64,000 bases of DNA from CAVYXF01 sp963772335 (GCA_963772335.1 CAVYXF010000003.1:806001-870000), one strand, 5' to 3'; positions 52,050 through 61,684 are shown, numbered from the stretch's first letter. Notes: a model not told the origin generated them from the letters alone. Translations and numbers: made by a program.

Positions 52050-52271
52050 GCGGTGCCTGAGGAACGCGAGGGCATGGCTGAACCGGAATGAGGCCCAAAA
52101 GTGGCCGGAAACGGAGGTCAGCCTCGCGGTGGGTGTAACGAACCCGGATTTAGGGGTACGTGTGCTTCCTCCTGGGTTGCGATACCCAGTGACACTCGCG
52201 TGTGCCGAGACAGTGTCGTCCGGGACGCGAAGAATGGTAAGGCGAAGCAGCGGGGGCCAAAATATCACCGC

Positions 52272-52332
52272 GCGCGGGCGGCCATGAGGGCCACCCACAC
52301 ACCATAGCGAAGGCCTGAGCGGCCGCCCGCGC
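52272..52332. repeat. 12-base perfect inverted repeat
   Basis: GCGCGGGCGGCC (52272-52283) and GGCCGCCCGCGC (52321-52332), again with a 37-base spacer. It makes a very stable stem; no T run follows, so a simple terminator is unlikely. Confidence 0.7.
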
Positions 52333-52407
52333 AGTCCCTCATCTTCGGGTGGGGATGGAACTGACGGAAAGCCTCGCGGGCCCAGCCCGGCGAGGGGATT
52401 CGTTAGA

Positions 52408-52508
52408 GCGAGCCTTTACGGCGAGCGACCAGAAAAAGAAGCGAACCTTTACGGTGAGCGACCAGAGAAAGAAGGAAGCGAGCCTTTACGGCGAGCGACC
52501 AGGAAAAT
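52408..52508 (+). repeat. Three-unit tandem repeat upstream of fumC
   Basis: Units begin at 52408, 52441 and 52478, each starting GCGA(G/A)CCTTTACGG and continuing YGAGCGACCAG then an A/G-rich tail, 31-37 bases per unit. It ends about 75 bases before fumC and lies in its leader or promoter region. Confidence 0.8.
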
Positions 52509-52582
52509 AGGGAGCCGCGACGGCTGGCAGTGGCTGCCGACACATGTTAAACGAGCCGCATTATTTGCAATGAGAGTCGGCC

Positions 52583-53989
52583 ATGCAGGACACCCCCGCC
52601 AAGACACGCACCGAGACCGACAGCTTCGGACCGCTTGAAGTCGCCTCCGACCGTTATTGGGGCGCGCAGACCCAGCGCAGTCTGGGCAATTTCAAGATCG
52701 GCGGCGAGCGCATGCCGCTGCCGCTGATCCGGGCGCTCGGCATTATCAAGAAATGCGCCGCGCTCACCAATGTCGCGCTCGGCAATCTGGACGAGAAGCT
52801 CGGCAAGGCCATCGCCGATGCGGCGGACGAGGTGATCCACCACAAGCTGGACGATCACTTCCCGCTGGTGGTCTGGCAGACGGGCTCGGGCACGCAGTCC
52901 AACATGAACGCCAATGAGGTGATCTCGAACCGTGCGATCGAGATGCTGGGCGGCGAGATGGGCTCAAAAAAGCCGATCCATCCCAACGACCACGTCAACC
53001 GCTCGCAGTCCTCCAACGACACCTTCCCGACCGCGATTCATATCGCCGCCGCCGAGGAGGTGAACCTCACATTGATCCCGGCGCTCGACTATATCGCCAA
53101 GGCGCTGGAGGCGAAGTCGGCGGCCTGGCAGGGCATCATCAAGATCGGTCGCACGCATCTGCAGGATGCAACGCCGGTTACGCTCGGCCAGGAATTCTCC
53201 GGCTATGCCGCGCAGGTCCGCAACGGCATCGAGCGCGTTAAGGCCTGCCTGCCGCGCCTCTACGCCCTCGCCCAGGGCGCCACCGCGGTGGGAACCGGCA
53301 TCAACTGTCCGCCCGGCTTTGCCGAGCGCTTCGCCGACGAGGTGGCAAAGCTTACCGGCCTCCCGTTCACCACCGCGCCGAACAAATTCGAAGCGCTGGC
53401 ATCGAACGACACGGCGGTCGAACTGTCCGGCGCACTCAACGTGCTGGCGGTGAGCCTGTTCAAGATCGCCAATGACATCCGCCTGCTCGGCTCGGGTCCG
53501 CGCTCCGGCATTGGCGAGCTGCTGCTGCCCGAGAACGAGCCCGGCTCCTCGATCATGCCCGGCAAGGTCAACCCGACCCAGTGCGAGGCCATGACCATGG
53601 TTTGCTGCCAAGTCATGGGCAACCACACCACGGTGACGATCGCCGGCAGCCAGGGCCATTTCGAGCTGAACGTGTTCAAGCCGGTGATCGCCTACGACCT
53701 GCTGCAGTCGATCAAGCTTATTTCCGAAGCATGCGTCAGCCTCACCGACAATTGCATCGTCGGCATTGAGCCGAACACCCAGCGCATCACCGAGCTGATG
53801 CAACGTTCGCTCATGCTGGTGACGGCGCTCGCGCCCAAGATCGGCTATGACAAGGCGACCGAAATCGCAAAGAATGCGCATAAGCACGGCACCACGCTGA
53901 AGGAGGAGGCGCTGCGGCTCGGCTATATCAGCGAGGCCGATTTCGACGCCATCGTCCGCCCCGAGACCATGATTGGACCGGGTGCGTGA
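52583..53989 (+). CDS. fumC: Fumarate hydratase, class II
   Basis: Tricarboxylic-acid-cycle enzyme interconverting fumarate and malate, also the final handler of C4 units here. 468 residues. Catalytic and substrate segments: WQTGSGTQSNMNANEV, HPNDHVNRSQSSNDTFPTAIH, GRTHLQDATPVTLGQEFSGY and the signature GSSIMPGKVNPTQ with the catalytic Ser loop. ATG 52583 follows GAGAGTCGGCC. Its TGA overlaps the ATG of the next gene by one base, so they are probably cotranslated. Confidence 0.97.
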   Translation: MQDTPAKTRTETDSFGPLEVASDRYWGAQTQRSLGNFKIGGERMPLPLIRALGIIKKCAALTNVALGNLDEKLGKAIADAADEVIHHKLDDHFPLVVWQTGSGTQSNMNANEVISNRAIEMLGGEMGSKKPIHPNDHVNRSQSSNDTFPTAIHIAAAEEVNLTLIPALDYIAKALEAKSAAWQGIIKIGRTHLQDATPVTLGQEFSGYAAQVRNGIERVKACLPRLYALAQGATAVGTGINCPPGFAERFADEVAKLTGLPFTTAPNKFEALASNDTAVELSGALNVLAVSLFKIANDIRLLGSGPRSGIGELLLPENEPGSSIMPGKVNPTQCEAMTMVCCQVMGNHTTVTIAGSQGHFELNVFKPVIAYDLLQSIKLISEACVSLTDNCIVGIEPNTQRITELMQRSLMLVTALAPKIGYDKATEIAKNAHKHGTTLKEEALRLGYISEADFDAIVRPETMIGPGA

Positions 53990-54312
53990 TGGCCGAGATG
54001 CGGGGAACAAGCAAAAGCAGCGGCGACGTGAGGCCTCCGGGCGCCGCCGGCCCAAGTCTGCTTGATGGCTGGAGTGCCGCCGGTGCGGGCAAGCCGCGCA
54101 AGCGCTCGCTGTCGATTGCGGGGCATCGAACAGCTATTTCGCTGGAGGAGCCATTCTGGGAGGCGCTCCGGCACATCGCCCTGGAGAAGCGCACAGCCGT
54201 CGCCCGGCTTGTCGCCGAAATCGATACGGTGCGCGGCGAAACCAGCCTGTCGAGCGCCATCCGCCTGTTCATCCTCGATCAGCGTTCGCGCAGTCGCGAC
54301 AGCACTAATTGA
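53989..54312 (+). CDS. Ribbon-helix-helix (RHH_4) domain protein
   Basis: 107 residues. After a Gly/Pro-rich lead, the C-terminal 65 residues match the RHH_4 family: KRSLSIAGHRTAISLEEPFWEALRHIALEK (ribbon strand with GHRT and first helix) and LVAEIDTVRG, SSAIRLFILDQ (second helix). Such proteins probably bind DNA as dimers; targets are unknown. ATG 53989 overlaps the fumC stop (TGATG). Its 3' end overlaps the convergent AsmA-family gene by eight bases. Confidence 0.85.
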   Translation: MAEMRGTSKSSGDVRPPGAAGPSLLDGWSAAGAGKPRKRSLSIAGHRTAISLEEPFWEALRHIALEKRTAVARLVAEIDTVRGETSLSSAIRLFILDQRSRSRDSTN

Positions 54313-57300
54313 AGAGATTCAGGAGGTCTTGAAGCGCAGAAGGCGGCTTGGCCAGCTGCTTTGCCGCCGCTGGCTTACGCTCCGGAAGCGGCGCGATGAC
54401 AGGTTCAGCTGGTGCCGGCTTTGCAGGATCAACCGCGCCGTCAGTGCTGTTCGCAATACCGGCGTCGGCCTGCGAATAGGTTTGTGTCTGATAGCTCAGG
54501 CCGCTGCGTGGCTGCGGGTTGGCCGCCGCTGGAGCCTCCGGAGCGGGCTTGGGCTGCGGCGGCGCAGGCTGTGGCTGCACCTTTGGCGGGTCTTGAAGAA
54601 CACGCCTGATCTCATCTTCGAAGCGCGGTTTTGCCGTTGCCGAGGCATTGGAGGTATCGCCGGCTGGCGGATTGCCCGGGTGCGATCGATCGACCTGCTC
54701 GACGCCGGTAGACCAGCCCGAATGGGGCTCAACCGGGGCCGCGGTCGGCCGGGTCGGGATCGCGCCTTGCGGGGCGCGCGGGAGCACGGGAGAGGGAGCG
54801 CGGGGCCGGAAGGTCTGGGCCGTCGGCGCAGTCACGCCCGGCAGAGGTGGAGCCGCCGGGGCCGCCGCCGAAGGTTCGGTGTTAGTCGGATCGCGAGACG
54901 GCGCCGTGCTCGAAGGCTGCGGACCGGGAAGGGGCTGCCGGTTCAGCTTTTCGAGCCGCTCCATGTCGCGGTCCATCCGCTGCATGGAAAGAGCCCGCTC
55001 CAAGCTTTCCGTCTGCAATTGCGGCTGCAACCTTGTAAAGGAGGAAACCGGCCCGGCAAACACCAGCCGCACGGGCGGTAGCTCGCCGGCGAGCTTCATC
55101 TTGCCGCGATAGGACAGCAACCATTCGCTGTCGAGCTTCAAGGACTGCAGATCGACGAGGAGATTGGCGGCCGCAAGCGCATCGGGCGACTTGAAGCCGG
55201 CACGGTGAATCTCCAAAACGCCGTCTTTCACCACCACCGGCGCGATGAAGCCGCGGAATGGCAGCTGTCCTTGCGGGGCGCGCAGATCGCGCCCTATGCG
55301 GGTGACCAGCCGGCCCTGCTGGGGAATTTCCTCTGCAAGATAGGTATCGGCCGCCTGGCCAAGCACGGCCGGCGCGAGCCCATAGAGCGCTCCCTTGCTC
55401 AGCCGGACACGCCCCTTCCCGGACAACACCGTGAGCAGACCGCGAGGGCTCAGCCCTTCACCATTGAAAGCCAGCCGAAACTCACCCACCCCTTTCGCCA
55501 GCGGCTTGCCATCGCCTGCGGCCGTGAGCTTGGCGAGGTCCGCCTTGTCGAGCTTCAGGCTGCCGTTCAGCACCGCCCGGCCTTCATTCGCAGCGAGGGT
55601 GCCGCCGGCAGTCAACGTGCCGCCATAAAGCTGGCCTTTGAGGCTCTCGACGCTCAGGGTTTCCCCTTTCAAGGAGACGTCGAACTGGCCATTGGCCAGC
55701 GTCATGCCGTCCATCAGCGTGATCGCCGGCGATTTCAGCTTCAAACTGCCCGCGACCGCTCCGAAATTGCCAAACGCGAAGGACTGATTGGGCCAGAGAT
55801 TGGCGTTGCCGGAGAGCAGGTTCTCGGCTGCGGCGGTCAGGTCCTTGCGGTCCCAATCCACCAGATAGGCGGCAAGCTTGGGCAGCATGACGGCGGTTGC
55901 GCGGGCCTCGATGTCCGCGACGGGCCGCTCGCCACTCAGATCAACATTGGCACTGCCGAGCACCATCTGTCCGCCGAGCTGCAGGTTGATGTTGGCGATC
56001 TGGAGCTTGCTCGCGGATTTCGAGAGCACCGCCTTCACGTCCAGATCGCCGGAGACCGGCGCGCCCCCTGGTGACAGCCGCAGCATCGAGAGCGCGGTCG
56101 AGGCCTGCCCGGCGCGCAGCCAAAGATCGCCTTTGAGGCTCCATGGATCATCGAGCAGACCGATGCGGCCTTCAAAGCGGCCCTCGGCATCTGGTGTGCG
56201 CAGCTCCAGTCGGCTGTTGAGTACCCCGTCTAGCGGACCTTCGGCCGAGATAGTGAGCACACCGGCGCCACTCTTGCCGGCTTTTTCGGAGAGCGCTGCT
56301 TCCGGCGCGAGCTGGGCAATGAGCCTGCGCCCATCGGCATTGGCGATGGTACCGCCGAGATCGACTTTCGCCTGCTTCAGGGCATTGAAGTCACCGTCAA
56401 ACCGGCCGCTGAAGGTCAGCTCGCTGCCCGAGGCGCTGCCGGCGAGCGTGAGCGTGAGCTGGCGATCCCTGCGCTTGCCGGCGAGACTCCCCGTCAATTT
56501 TAAAGGCGCGAGGGCATCCATTCGCCGGCGCGCGGCGCTGCCGAAGCTCTCAAGGCCAAACAGCTTGGCGAGATTGGCGAGCGAAGCGGACGAAGGTGCA
56601 TTTAACGCCAGATTGATCGAGCCGTTGGGCGTGGATTCGAAATCCGTCAGCTGCCCGTCGGCCTTGACGCTTAGTCCATCGCTGGTGGCGAGGTTGAACT
56701 CCCGGATATCGAAGGTGCCGTTCTCATAGCGGAACACCGAGCGCACATCGCGCGCCTCCAGGTCCGGCATGGTGAGCTGCGCGATATTGAGGCTGATCTG
56801 CGATTGCTTGGCAGCAAAGACGGTGCGGAAGGCATCAAGCAGGCTGGTCTTGGCGGCCGTTTGCTGGGCTGCGGCCGCCTGCTGCTGGGCGGCATCCTGA
56901 GCACTGGCCGAGGCAAACGGGTTGCCGCCATAGATCGAACGCAAGTCGAGCCGATCGCTCTGCAGCGTCAGCATGAGCCGGGAGTTCGCGCCATAGTCGT
57001 AAGCGAGATCGCCAGAGAAGGTGGAATCGCCGAGCTGTCCGGAGGCCTTGCGCAGCGTGAGCAGCTGTTCGGCGAAGGTCAATCCGCTCTTGAGCGAAAA
57101 ACTCTGGGCATCGCCGGTGTCGACAGCCCCGAGCGAGGGCGCGCTCCAGTGCAGCAGTCGCGGCAGATGTCTGCCCGACAGGTTGAATTCGCCGGTGAAA
57201 CCGATCCGCTCACCCGGCCGCAGCACGCCCTGAATCGAGAGCGAGGCGTCGCCGGGCAGGCGCGCTTGGAGTGTCTCCACCTGCCAATATTCACGGCTAC

Positions 57301-58456
57301 GGCCAGCCGAAAACTTCACGCCCTCGATGATGTCGCCGCCCAGATTTGCCTGCTGGATGCTTGCCTTGATCTTGCCTTCACGAGGATCGAAAGCCCAGCC
57401 TTCGAAGATCTGCGGCAGCGCGGCGATGGCCGCAAGCGGGTTGGTCTTGCCGCCGGGCGTCCCGACCATCTGGTCGATATCGAGGAACGCCGTCTGCACC
57501 GACAGGTCAAGGCGCGGCTCACCGCCCCAGGAGGCATAGGCGCTGCCGGTGAAGGACTGCGGCCGGTCGTTTTCCGTGACGGTAAGGGCGATATCCTGCA
57601 GCCGCGCATCCTGCAAAGTGAGGGTGGAGGCGGCGTGCAGCTCGACAGCACGGGGACGCGGCGCCCGTGCTTGCTTGTCGCCCTTGCCGCCGACAGCGGC
57701 GCCGAGGTCGAGCCGCGCGAGCAGCGGGCCGGTATATTGCACGGCGCTGCCGAGGTTCTTCAGGTCGCCGTCGAGCTGATAGAGGCTGGCGCCGCTTGCC
57801 GAGGTCATGCTGGCCTTGAGCCGCAACGAGCCATCCTTCTGAACATGGCCTGCGGAAAATTTCAGATCCCGCTTGTCGCGGCCGATCGCGCCAACGCCCG
57901 CAAATCGATAGGGGCCGAACAAACTGTCAGCGGCGAAACTTCCTGAGATCTGATCGATCCGGGTCGCCGGCGCTTCTGGGGCGCGGCGATATTCGAAAGC
58001 CCCGTCCTTGATGATGACGTTGTGGAGGACGAGATCGTGCGCCGGAACGACGCCGCCCGAAGGCGCCGTGAGGGTCGTCCAGTTGCCCCGTCCATCGCTA
58101 TCCAGCTGAAACCGGACGACGGGCTGGTCCACCTCGATTTCACGGGCCTCGATCGTGCCGCTGAGGAGCGGCGGCAGGGAGAGCACCATGCTGAAGTTTT
58201 CGGCCTCCACGAACGGCCTTGTAAAACCACCGGCCTCGTCGGCGATTTTCAGGCCCTTAAGCCGCAGCTCCGGGACGGGCAAGATGGTCAGGCCGACATC
58301 GCCCTCGATCCGCACCGGGCGGCCGATCAGCCGGCCCGCCTGGGCTTCAAACACGTATTTGAACTGATTCCAGTCGAGCACATAGGGTGCCGCCAGCGCT
58401 GCGGCGAGCACGGTCACAATCAACGTGGTCAGGGCTGCAAGAAGCGAACCCACCAA
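54305..58456 (-). CDS. Very large AsmA-family protein
   Basis: 1383 residues: a single N-terminal span (GSLLAALTTLIVTVLAAALAAPYVL), then the AsmA N-terminal signature (DWNQFKYVFEAQAGRLIGRPVRIEGDVGLTILPVPELRLKGLKI), a long repetitive beta region typical of the bridge-like AsmA/YhdP group, and AsmA_2-type sequence near residues 880-1130 (GEFRLAFNGEGLSPRGLLTVLSGKGRVRL). The last 200 residues are Pro-rich and disordered. Family members lie in the periplasm and are thought to move phospholipids to the outer membrane. Transcribed alone. Confidence 0.9.
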   Translation of the reverse strand: MVGSLLAALTTLIVTVLAAALAAPYVLDWNQFKYVFEAQAGRLIGRPVRIEGDVGLTILPVPELRLKGLKIADEAGGFTRPFVEAENFSMVLSLPPLLSGTIEAREIEVDQPVVRFQLDSDGRGNWTTLTAPSGGVVPAHDLVLHNVIIKDGAFEYRRAPEAPATRIDQISGSFAADSLFGPYRFAGVGAIGRDKRDLKFSAGHVQKDGSLRLKASMTSASGASLYQLDGDLKNLGSAVQYTGPLLARLDLGAAVGGKGDKQARAPRPRAVELHAASTLTLQDARLQDIALTVTENDRPQSFTGSAYASWGGEPRLDLSVQTAFLDIDQMVGTPGGKTNPLAAIAALPQIFEGWAFDPREGKIKASIQQANLGGDIIEGVKFSAGRSREYWQVETLQARLPGDASLSIQGVLRPGERIGFTGEFNLSGRHLPRLLHWSAPSLGAVDTGDAQSFSLKSGLTFAEQLLTLRKASGQLGDSTFSGDLAYDYGANSRLMLTLQSDRLDLRSIYGGNPFASASAQDAAQQQAAAAQQTAAKTSLLDAFRTVFAAKQSQISLNIAQLTMPDLEARDVRSVFRYENGTFDIREFNLATSDGLSVKADGQLTDFESTPNGSINLALNAPSSASLANLAKLFGLESFGSAARRRMDALAPLKLTGSLAGKRRDRQLTLTLAGSASGSELTFSGRFDGDFNALKQAKVDLGGTIANADGRRLIAQLAPEAALSEKAGKSGAGVLTISAEGPLDGVLNSRLELRTPDAEGRFEGRIGLLDDPWSLKGDLWLRAGQASTALSMLRLSPGGAPVSGDLDVKAVLSKSASKLQIANINLQLGGQMVLGSANVDLSGERPVADIEARATAVMLPKLAAYLVDWDRKDLTAAAENLLSGNANLWPNQSFAFGNFGAVAGSLKLKSPAITLMDGMTLANGQFDVSLKGETLSVESLKGQLYGGTLTAGGTLAANEGRAVLNGSLKLDKADLAKLTAAGDGKPLAKGVGEFRLAFNGEGLSPRGLLTVLSGKGRVRLSKGALYGLAPAVLGQAADTYLAEEIPQQGRLVTRIGRDLRAPQGQLPFRGFIAPVVVKDGVLEIHRAGFKSPDALAAANLLVDLQSLKLDSEWLLSYRGKMKLAGELPPVRLVFAGPVSSFTRLQPQLQTESLERALSMQRMDRDMERLEKLNRQPLPGPQPSSTAPSRDPTNTEPSAAAPAAPPLPGVTAPTAQTFRPRAPSPVLPRAPQGAIPTRPTAAPVEPHSGWSTGVEQVDRSHPGNPPAGDTSNASATAKPRFEDEIRRVLQDPPKVQPQPAPPQPKPAPEAPAAANPQPRSGLSYQTQTYSQADAGIANSTDGAVDPAKPAPAEPVIAPLPERKPAAAKQLAKPPSALQDLLNLFN

Positions 58457-58519
58457 AGCCTCCGGGTCGTGCAGGCGAAAGAAACGATGCCCCCCATCAG
58501 ACCCGACAATAGAGGAGCC

Positions 58520-59938
58520 TTATGGCAAAGCAACGATCTTGCCTGGATTGAGTATATTATCCGGGTCGAGTGCCCTCTTTATGGCCTTCATAACATCGAC
58601 GCCCGCGCCATGCTCCTGGCGCATGAATTTCATTTTGCCCGTGCCGATGCCGTGCTCACCAGTGCACGTGCCGTCCATGGCCAAAGCCCGCGCGACCAAC
58701 CGCTCATTGAACAATTCAACAGTGCGAATTTCTTCCCGGTTGTTCATGTCAATCAGCGGCATGACATGGAAATTGCCGTCGCCAACATGGCCCACTATTG
58801 GCGCGATCAACTTCATATTCTCTATATCTGCATAGGTTTCCGTAACGCAATCTGCAAGACGCGAAACGGGAACACAAACATCCGTCGCCATGGCATTTAC
58901 GCCAGGGCGCAAGGTGAAACTCGCCCAGTAGGAATCGTGGCGCGCTTGCCACAGCCGGCTACGATCCTCGGGACGCTCTGCCCATTCGAGAGGGCCGCCA
59001 TCCTCGGCCTCGGCAAGCTCCTTGTAAATCTCAACTTGCTCCAGTGCACCCGCCCGCGTGCCGTGAAATTCCAGGAGGAGCGTGGGCGTTTCGGTGAGCG
59101 AGAGCTTGGAATACTGATTGACCGCCCGAATTTGCAGCGGATCGAGCAACTCGATTCTGGCAAGACCAAGGCCAAGCTGCACTGCAGCAATGACCGTGCG
59201 GCAGGCGCCGTCCAGCGTCTTGAACGGGCAGATCGCGGCAAGAATTGCCTCCGGTACGCCGAACAGCCGTACGGTCAACGCGGTAATGATGCCGAGCGTG
59301 CCCTCCGAGCCGACCAGTAGCCGCGTCAGGTCATATCCTGCTGAGGATTTGCGCGCCCGCTGACCGGTCTTCACCACGCTGCCGTCGGCCATTACCGCGG
59401 TCACATTGAGCACGCATTCGCGCATGGTGCCGTAGCGCACCGCGTTAGTACCAGAGGCCCGGGTCGCTGCCATGCCGCCAAGCGTCGCGTCAGCGCCAGG
59501 ATCGACCGGGAAGAACAGGCCGGTATTGTGCAGGTGGTGATTGAGCTCCTTGCGGGTGATGCCCGGCTCCACCTCGGCATCCATATCCTCGGCGTTGACG
59601 GCAAGCACGCGCTTCATACGGGCGAAATCGAGACTGACGCCGCCGAACGGCGCGTTCAGATGCCCCTCGAGCGAGGAGCCCGCACCGAACGGAATGATCG
59701 GCGTCCGCGAGGCGCGGCACAGATTCACGATCTCCACGACTTCTTCGGTCGATTCCGGGAAGATCACCGCATCCGCCGGCTGATTGGGAATCCAGGTGGT
59801 GGTGTGGGCGTGCTGCTGGCGCAGGGCGAGACCATCGGAAAAGCGTGGGCCGAAGCGCTCCTTAAGCATAGTGAGGGTTGCGGTGCGGTCTTCATGCGAC
59901 GAGGTCGCGGGCTGGTCGAGGGGCTGTGAGATAGTCAA
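58520..59938 (-). CDS. FAD-linked oxidase, D-lactate dehydrogenase (cytochrome) type
   Basis: 472 residues of the GlcD/Dld flavoprotein group. PCMH-type FAD-binding half with PIIPFGAGSSLEGH, VDPGADATLGGMAATRASGTNAVRYG and LLVGSEGTLGIIT; then the FAD-linked oxidase C-terminal domain with VGHVGDGNFHVMPLID and TCTGEHGIGTGKMKFM, which carries the metal and substrate His residues, and DPDNILNPGKI at the end. Likely oxidises a 2-hydroxyacid such as D-lactate to the keto acid. Start at ATG 59938; the exact substrate (lactate or glycolate) cannot be told. Confidence 0.9.
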   Translation of the reverse strand: MTISQPLDQPATSSHEDRTATLTMLKERFGPRFSDGLALRQQHAHTTTWIPNQPADAVIFPESTEEVVEIVNLCRASRTPIIPFGAGSSLEGHLNAPFGGVSLDFARMKRVLAVNAEDMDAEVEPGITRKELNHHLHNTGLFFPVDPGADATLGGMAATRASGTNAVRYGTMRECVLNVTAVMADGSVVKTGQRARKSSAGYDLTRLLVGSEGTLGIITALTVRLFGVPEAILAAICPFKTLDGACRTVIAAVQLGLGLARIELLDPLQIRAVNQYSKLSLTETPTLLLEFHGTRAGALEQVEIYKELAEAEDGGPLEWAERPEDRSRLWQARHDSYWASFTLRPGVNAMATDVCVPVSRLADCVTETYADIENMKLIAPIVGHVGDGNFHVMPLIDMNNREEIRTVELFNERLVARALAMDGTCTGEHGIGTGKMKFMRQEHGAGVDVMKAIKRALDPDNILNPGKIVALP

Positions 59939-60177
59939 GGGGCGTCACTCCCGGCATTGATTGCAGCGGCTTTCTCATGAAGCCAGTGCTTGCATCATAG
60001 CCGATTGCCGGCGACGGCCAAATCGTACTGAGGACGAGGGGCAATTTCGGGTTTGCCTGATGAGACGCGGGGGCTGGCAGGTCGGCCCTTCGCTGGTCTG
60101 TCGAGCCACGCCCGCTTGCTCGATCCGACCCTGGAAACGGCCGCGCGGACGTGGGCTCGGTATCATTGCCCCGAGGC

Positions 60178-60612
60178 TTACTTGCAGTTGTTGGCGATGC
60201 CGGCAGAGCATTTCGGCGTGCAGGTGCCGAGATACATGACCTGACCGGGAGGACACATCGGGCGCGGCGTGGGTTTAACGCCGCCGCCACCGCCAATCGG
60301 GCCGCAGAAAGCCGCTTTGCAGTCGACCGGCTTCGGCTGAGGCTGGGGCAAGGGCTTCGGACCACCGCCAATCGGACCGCAGAAGGCCGCCTTGCAGTCG
60401 ATCGGCTTGGGCTGAGGCAGGGGGAGAGGCTTTGGAACGATCGGGCCACAGAACGCGGCCTTGCAGTCAACCGGCCTACCGATGACGCCTCCGCCAACAG
60501 GGCGGATGACGGAATTGCGGTTTTTATCGGCGCTGGCCGATGCGACGCTCAGCACCATGATGGCCAGAAAGGCCGGCAATGCGAGCAACGACAGAATAGA
60601 GAATTTGCGCAT
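60178..60612 (-). CDS. Secreted Cys-rich protein with three DCKAAFCGPI repeats
   Basis: 144 residues: signal peptide (ILSLLALPAFLAIMVLSVA, cleavage near ASA), then three copies of P(V/I)DCKAAFCGPI separated by Pro/Lys/Leu-rich linkers (KPLPLPQPKP), then a C-terminal Cys module (CPPGQVMYLGTCTPKCSAG). The repeats also show in the DNA as about 70-base tandem units between 60300 and 60490. Each repeat has two Cys five residues apart, so small disulfide or metal loops are likely. Function unknown. Bases 59939-60177 before the dehydrogenase hold nothing recognised. Confidence 0.7.
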   Translation of the reverse strand: MRKFSILSLLALPAFLAIMVLSVASASADKNRNSVIRPVGGGVIGRPVDCKAAFCGPIVPKPLPLPQPKPIDCKAAFCGPIGGGPKPLPQPQPKPVDCKAAFCGPIGGGGGVKPTPRPMCPPGQVMYLGTCTPKCSAGIANNCK

Positions 60613-60820
60613 CGGTTCGTCTCTTTTGAAATGGTTGCGTGATTGAGCTCAGAAAGCTTCTAGGCACTCAGTCGCGCCAGTAGCGCAGTTGTTCTAACTA
60701 TGCGCAAATTTCATAGCGCGGCGTGCGAACCTGCAGCTCACGTGATGTTGAAGGCCGCGCGAATGAATATTTTGATTGCTGGCGTGAAGCCGAGGGTTCG
60801 ACGCAAATCCGAGCGGCATC

Positions 60821-61684
60821 CTAGAACGGATAATCCCGCCGCAAAGCCGAAGGGCTTCGGCCGAAAGCGCGGTGAAACTGCGCGTTGAAGGTTGAAATGT
60901 CGCCGAAACCGGCCTCGAGCGCGATGGCTATGACCGGCTTTGCCGTAGTGGCGAGCGCGGCGGCAGCCCGCCGCAGCCGCAGGCCGAGCACATACTGGTA
61001 AGGCGTGAGGCCGGTGATCCGCCGGAAGCTGCGCAGGAAATGGTATTTGCTCATGGCGGAAAAGCCGGCCAACGTCTTAAGATCGAGGGGTTCGTGGGCG
61101 CGCGCCTCGATGGCGCGCAGGGTAGCGCTGATGCGCCTTTCATCCCGCGCCGAAACTGCGGGATCGCCCGCCATATGGCCGCTCGCTGAGGCGATCACGG
61201 CCTCGGCCATCCTGACGGCTGCTTCTTCGACAGCCAGTGGTCCCTGAAGCGCTGCACCGATCGCGAGAAGGGCGGCGCTCATCGTAGCGGTCCCGGCGGG
61301 CAGCTTGCCGATCGCAAAGCGAAAGCCCGATGACCCGGCAGCGGTCGCGCTGATCTCCTCAAAGAACGCCGGAGCGTAGTGAAAGGAAATGCAGCGGTCG
61401 CCCCGACCGTGGGAATGTCCGCAAGTGAAGCAGGTCCCGGCATTGCCGAGCAGAAAAGCCCCGGGATAGAGCAGCGCACGTCCGGCGCTGGAGTGATATT
61501 GGAACGTGCCGGCGGTCACCGCGGCTATGCACACGTTCTCATGCCGCTCCTCGAAAGGTGCATTCTCGGGCCCGGAGCGGCAGACAATGTCGCTGATCCG
61601 CCAGCCCTCGCCTTCCGCGATGGTGCGGGAGACAAGCAGCGCATCGGGCAGCGCTTCGAGCTTTGGGCCGGGCTTTGCGTCCAT
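60821..61684 (-). CDS. AraC-family transcriptional regulator
   Basis: 287 residues from ATG 61684 (MDAKPGPKLE); ATG/GTG 61720 would add 12. The C-terminal pair of helix-turn-helix motifs is standard: LDLKTLAGFSAMSKYHFLRSFRRITGLTPYQYVLGLRLRRAA and PVIAIALEAGFGDISTFNAQFHRAFGRSPSALR. The N-terminal cupin-like part carries several Cys/His residues (GTCFTCGHSHGRGDRC), possibly a ligand or metal site. Divergent from the glyoxalase-fold gene, which it probably controls. Confidence 0.9.
   Translation of the reverse strand: MDAKPGPKLEALPDALLVSRTIAEGEGWRISDIVCRSGPENAPFEERHENVCIAAVTAGTFQYHSSAGRALLYPGAFLLGNAGTCFTCGHSHGRGDRCISFHYAPAFFEEISATAAGSSGFRFAIGKLPAGTATMSAALLAIGAALQGPLAVEEAAVRMAEAVIASASGHMAGDPAVSARDERRISATLRAIEARAHEPLDLKTLAGFSAMSKYHFLRSFRRITGLTPYQYVLGLRLRRAAAALATTAKPVIAIALEAGFGDISTFNAQFHRAFGRSPSALRRDYPF

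Larger units (their letters stand above)
51718..52582. other. Gene-free repeat-rich tract beside the island
   Basis: 865 bases with no convincing gene. It contains two long perfect inverted repeats and a three-unit tandem repeat, listed separately. Short frames here read as Pro/Arg/Gly-rich noise. This resembles non-coding remnants often seen at the edges of acquired DNA, but no transposase, integrase or attachment site was found. Confidence 0.5.

Noticed and set aside
52032..52298. Short frames on both strands in the repeat tract (for example 52032-52298 minus, 52101-52307 plus)
   Set aside because: No ribosome site, unusual composition, and they coincide with inverted-repeat arms; treated as non-coding.
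60790..60830. GGGTTCGACGCAAATCC looked like a tRNA T-arm
   Set aside because: No matching acceptor, anticodon or D-arm could be built around it.
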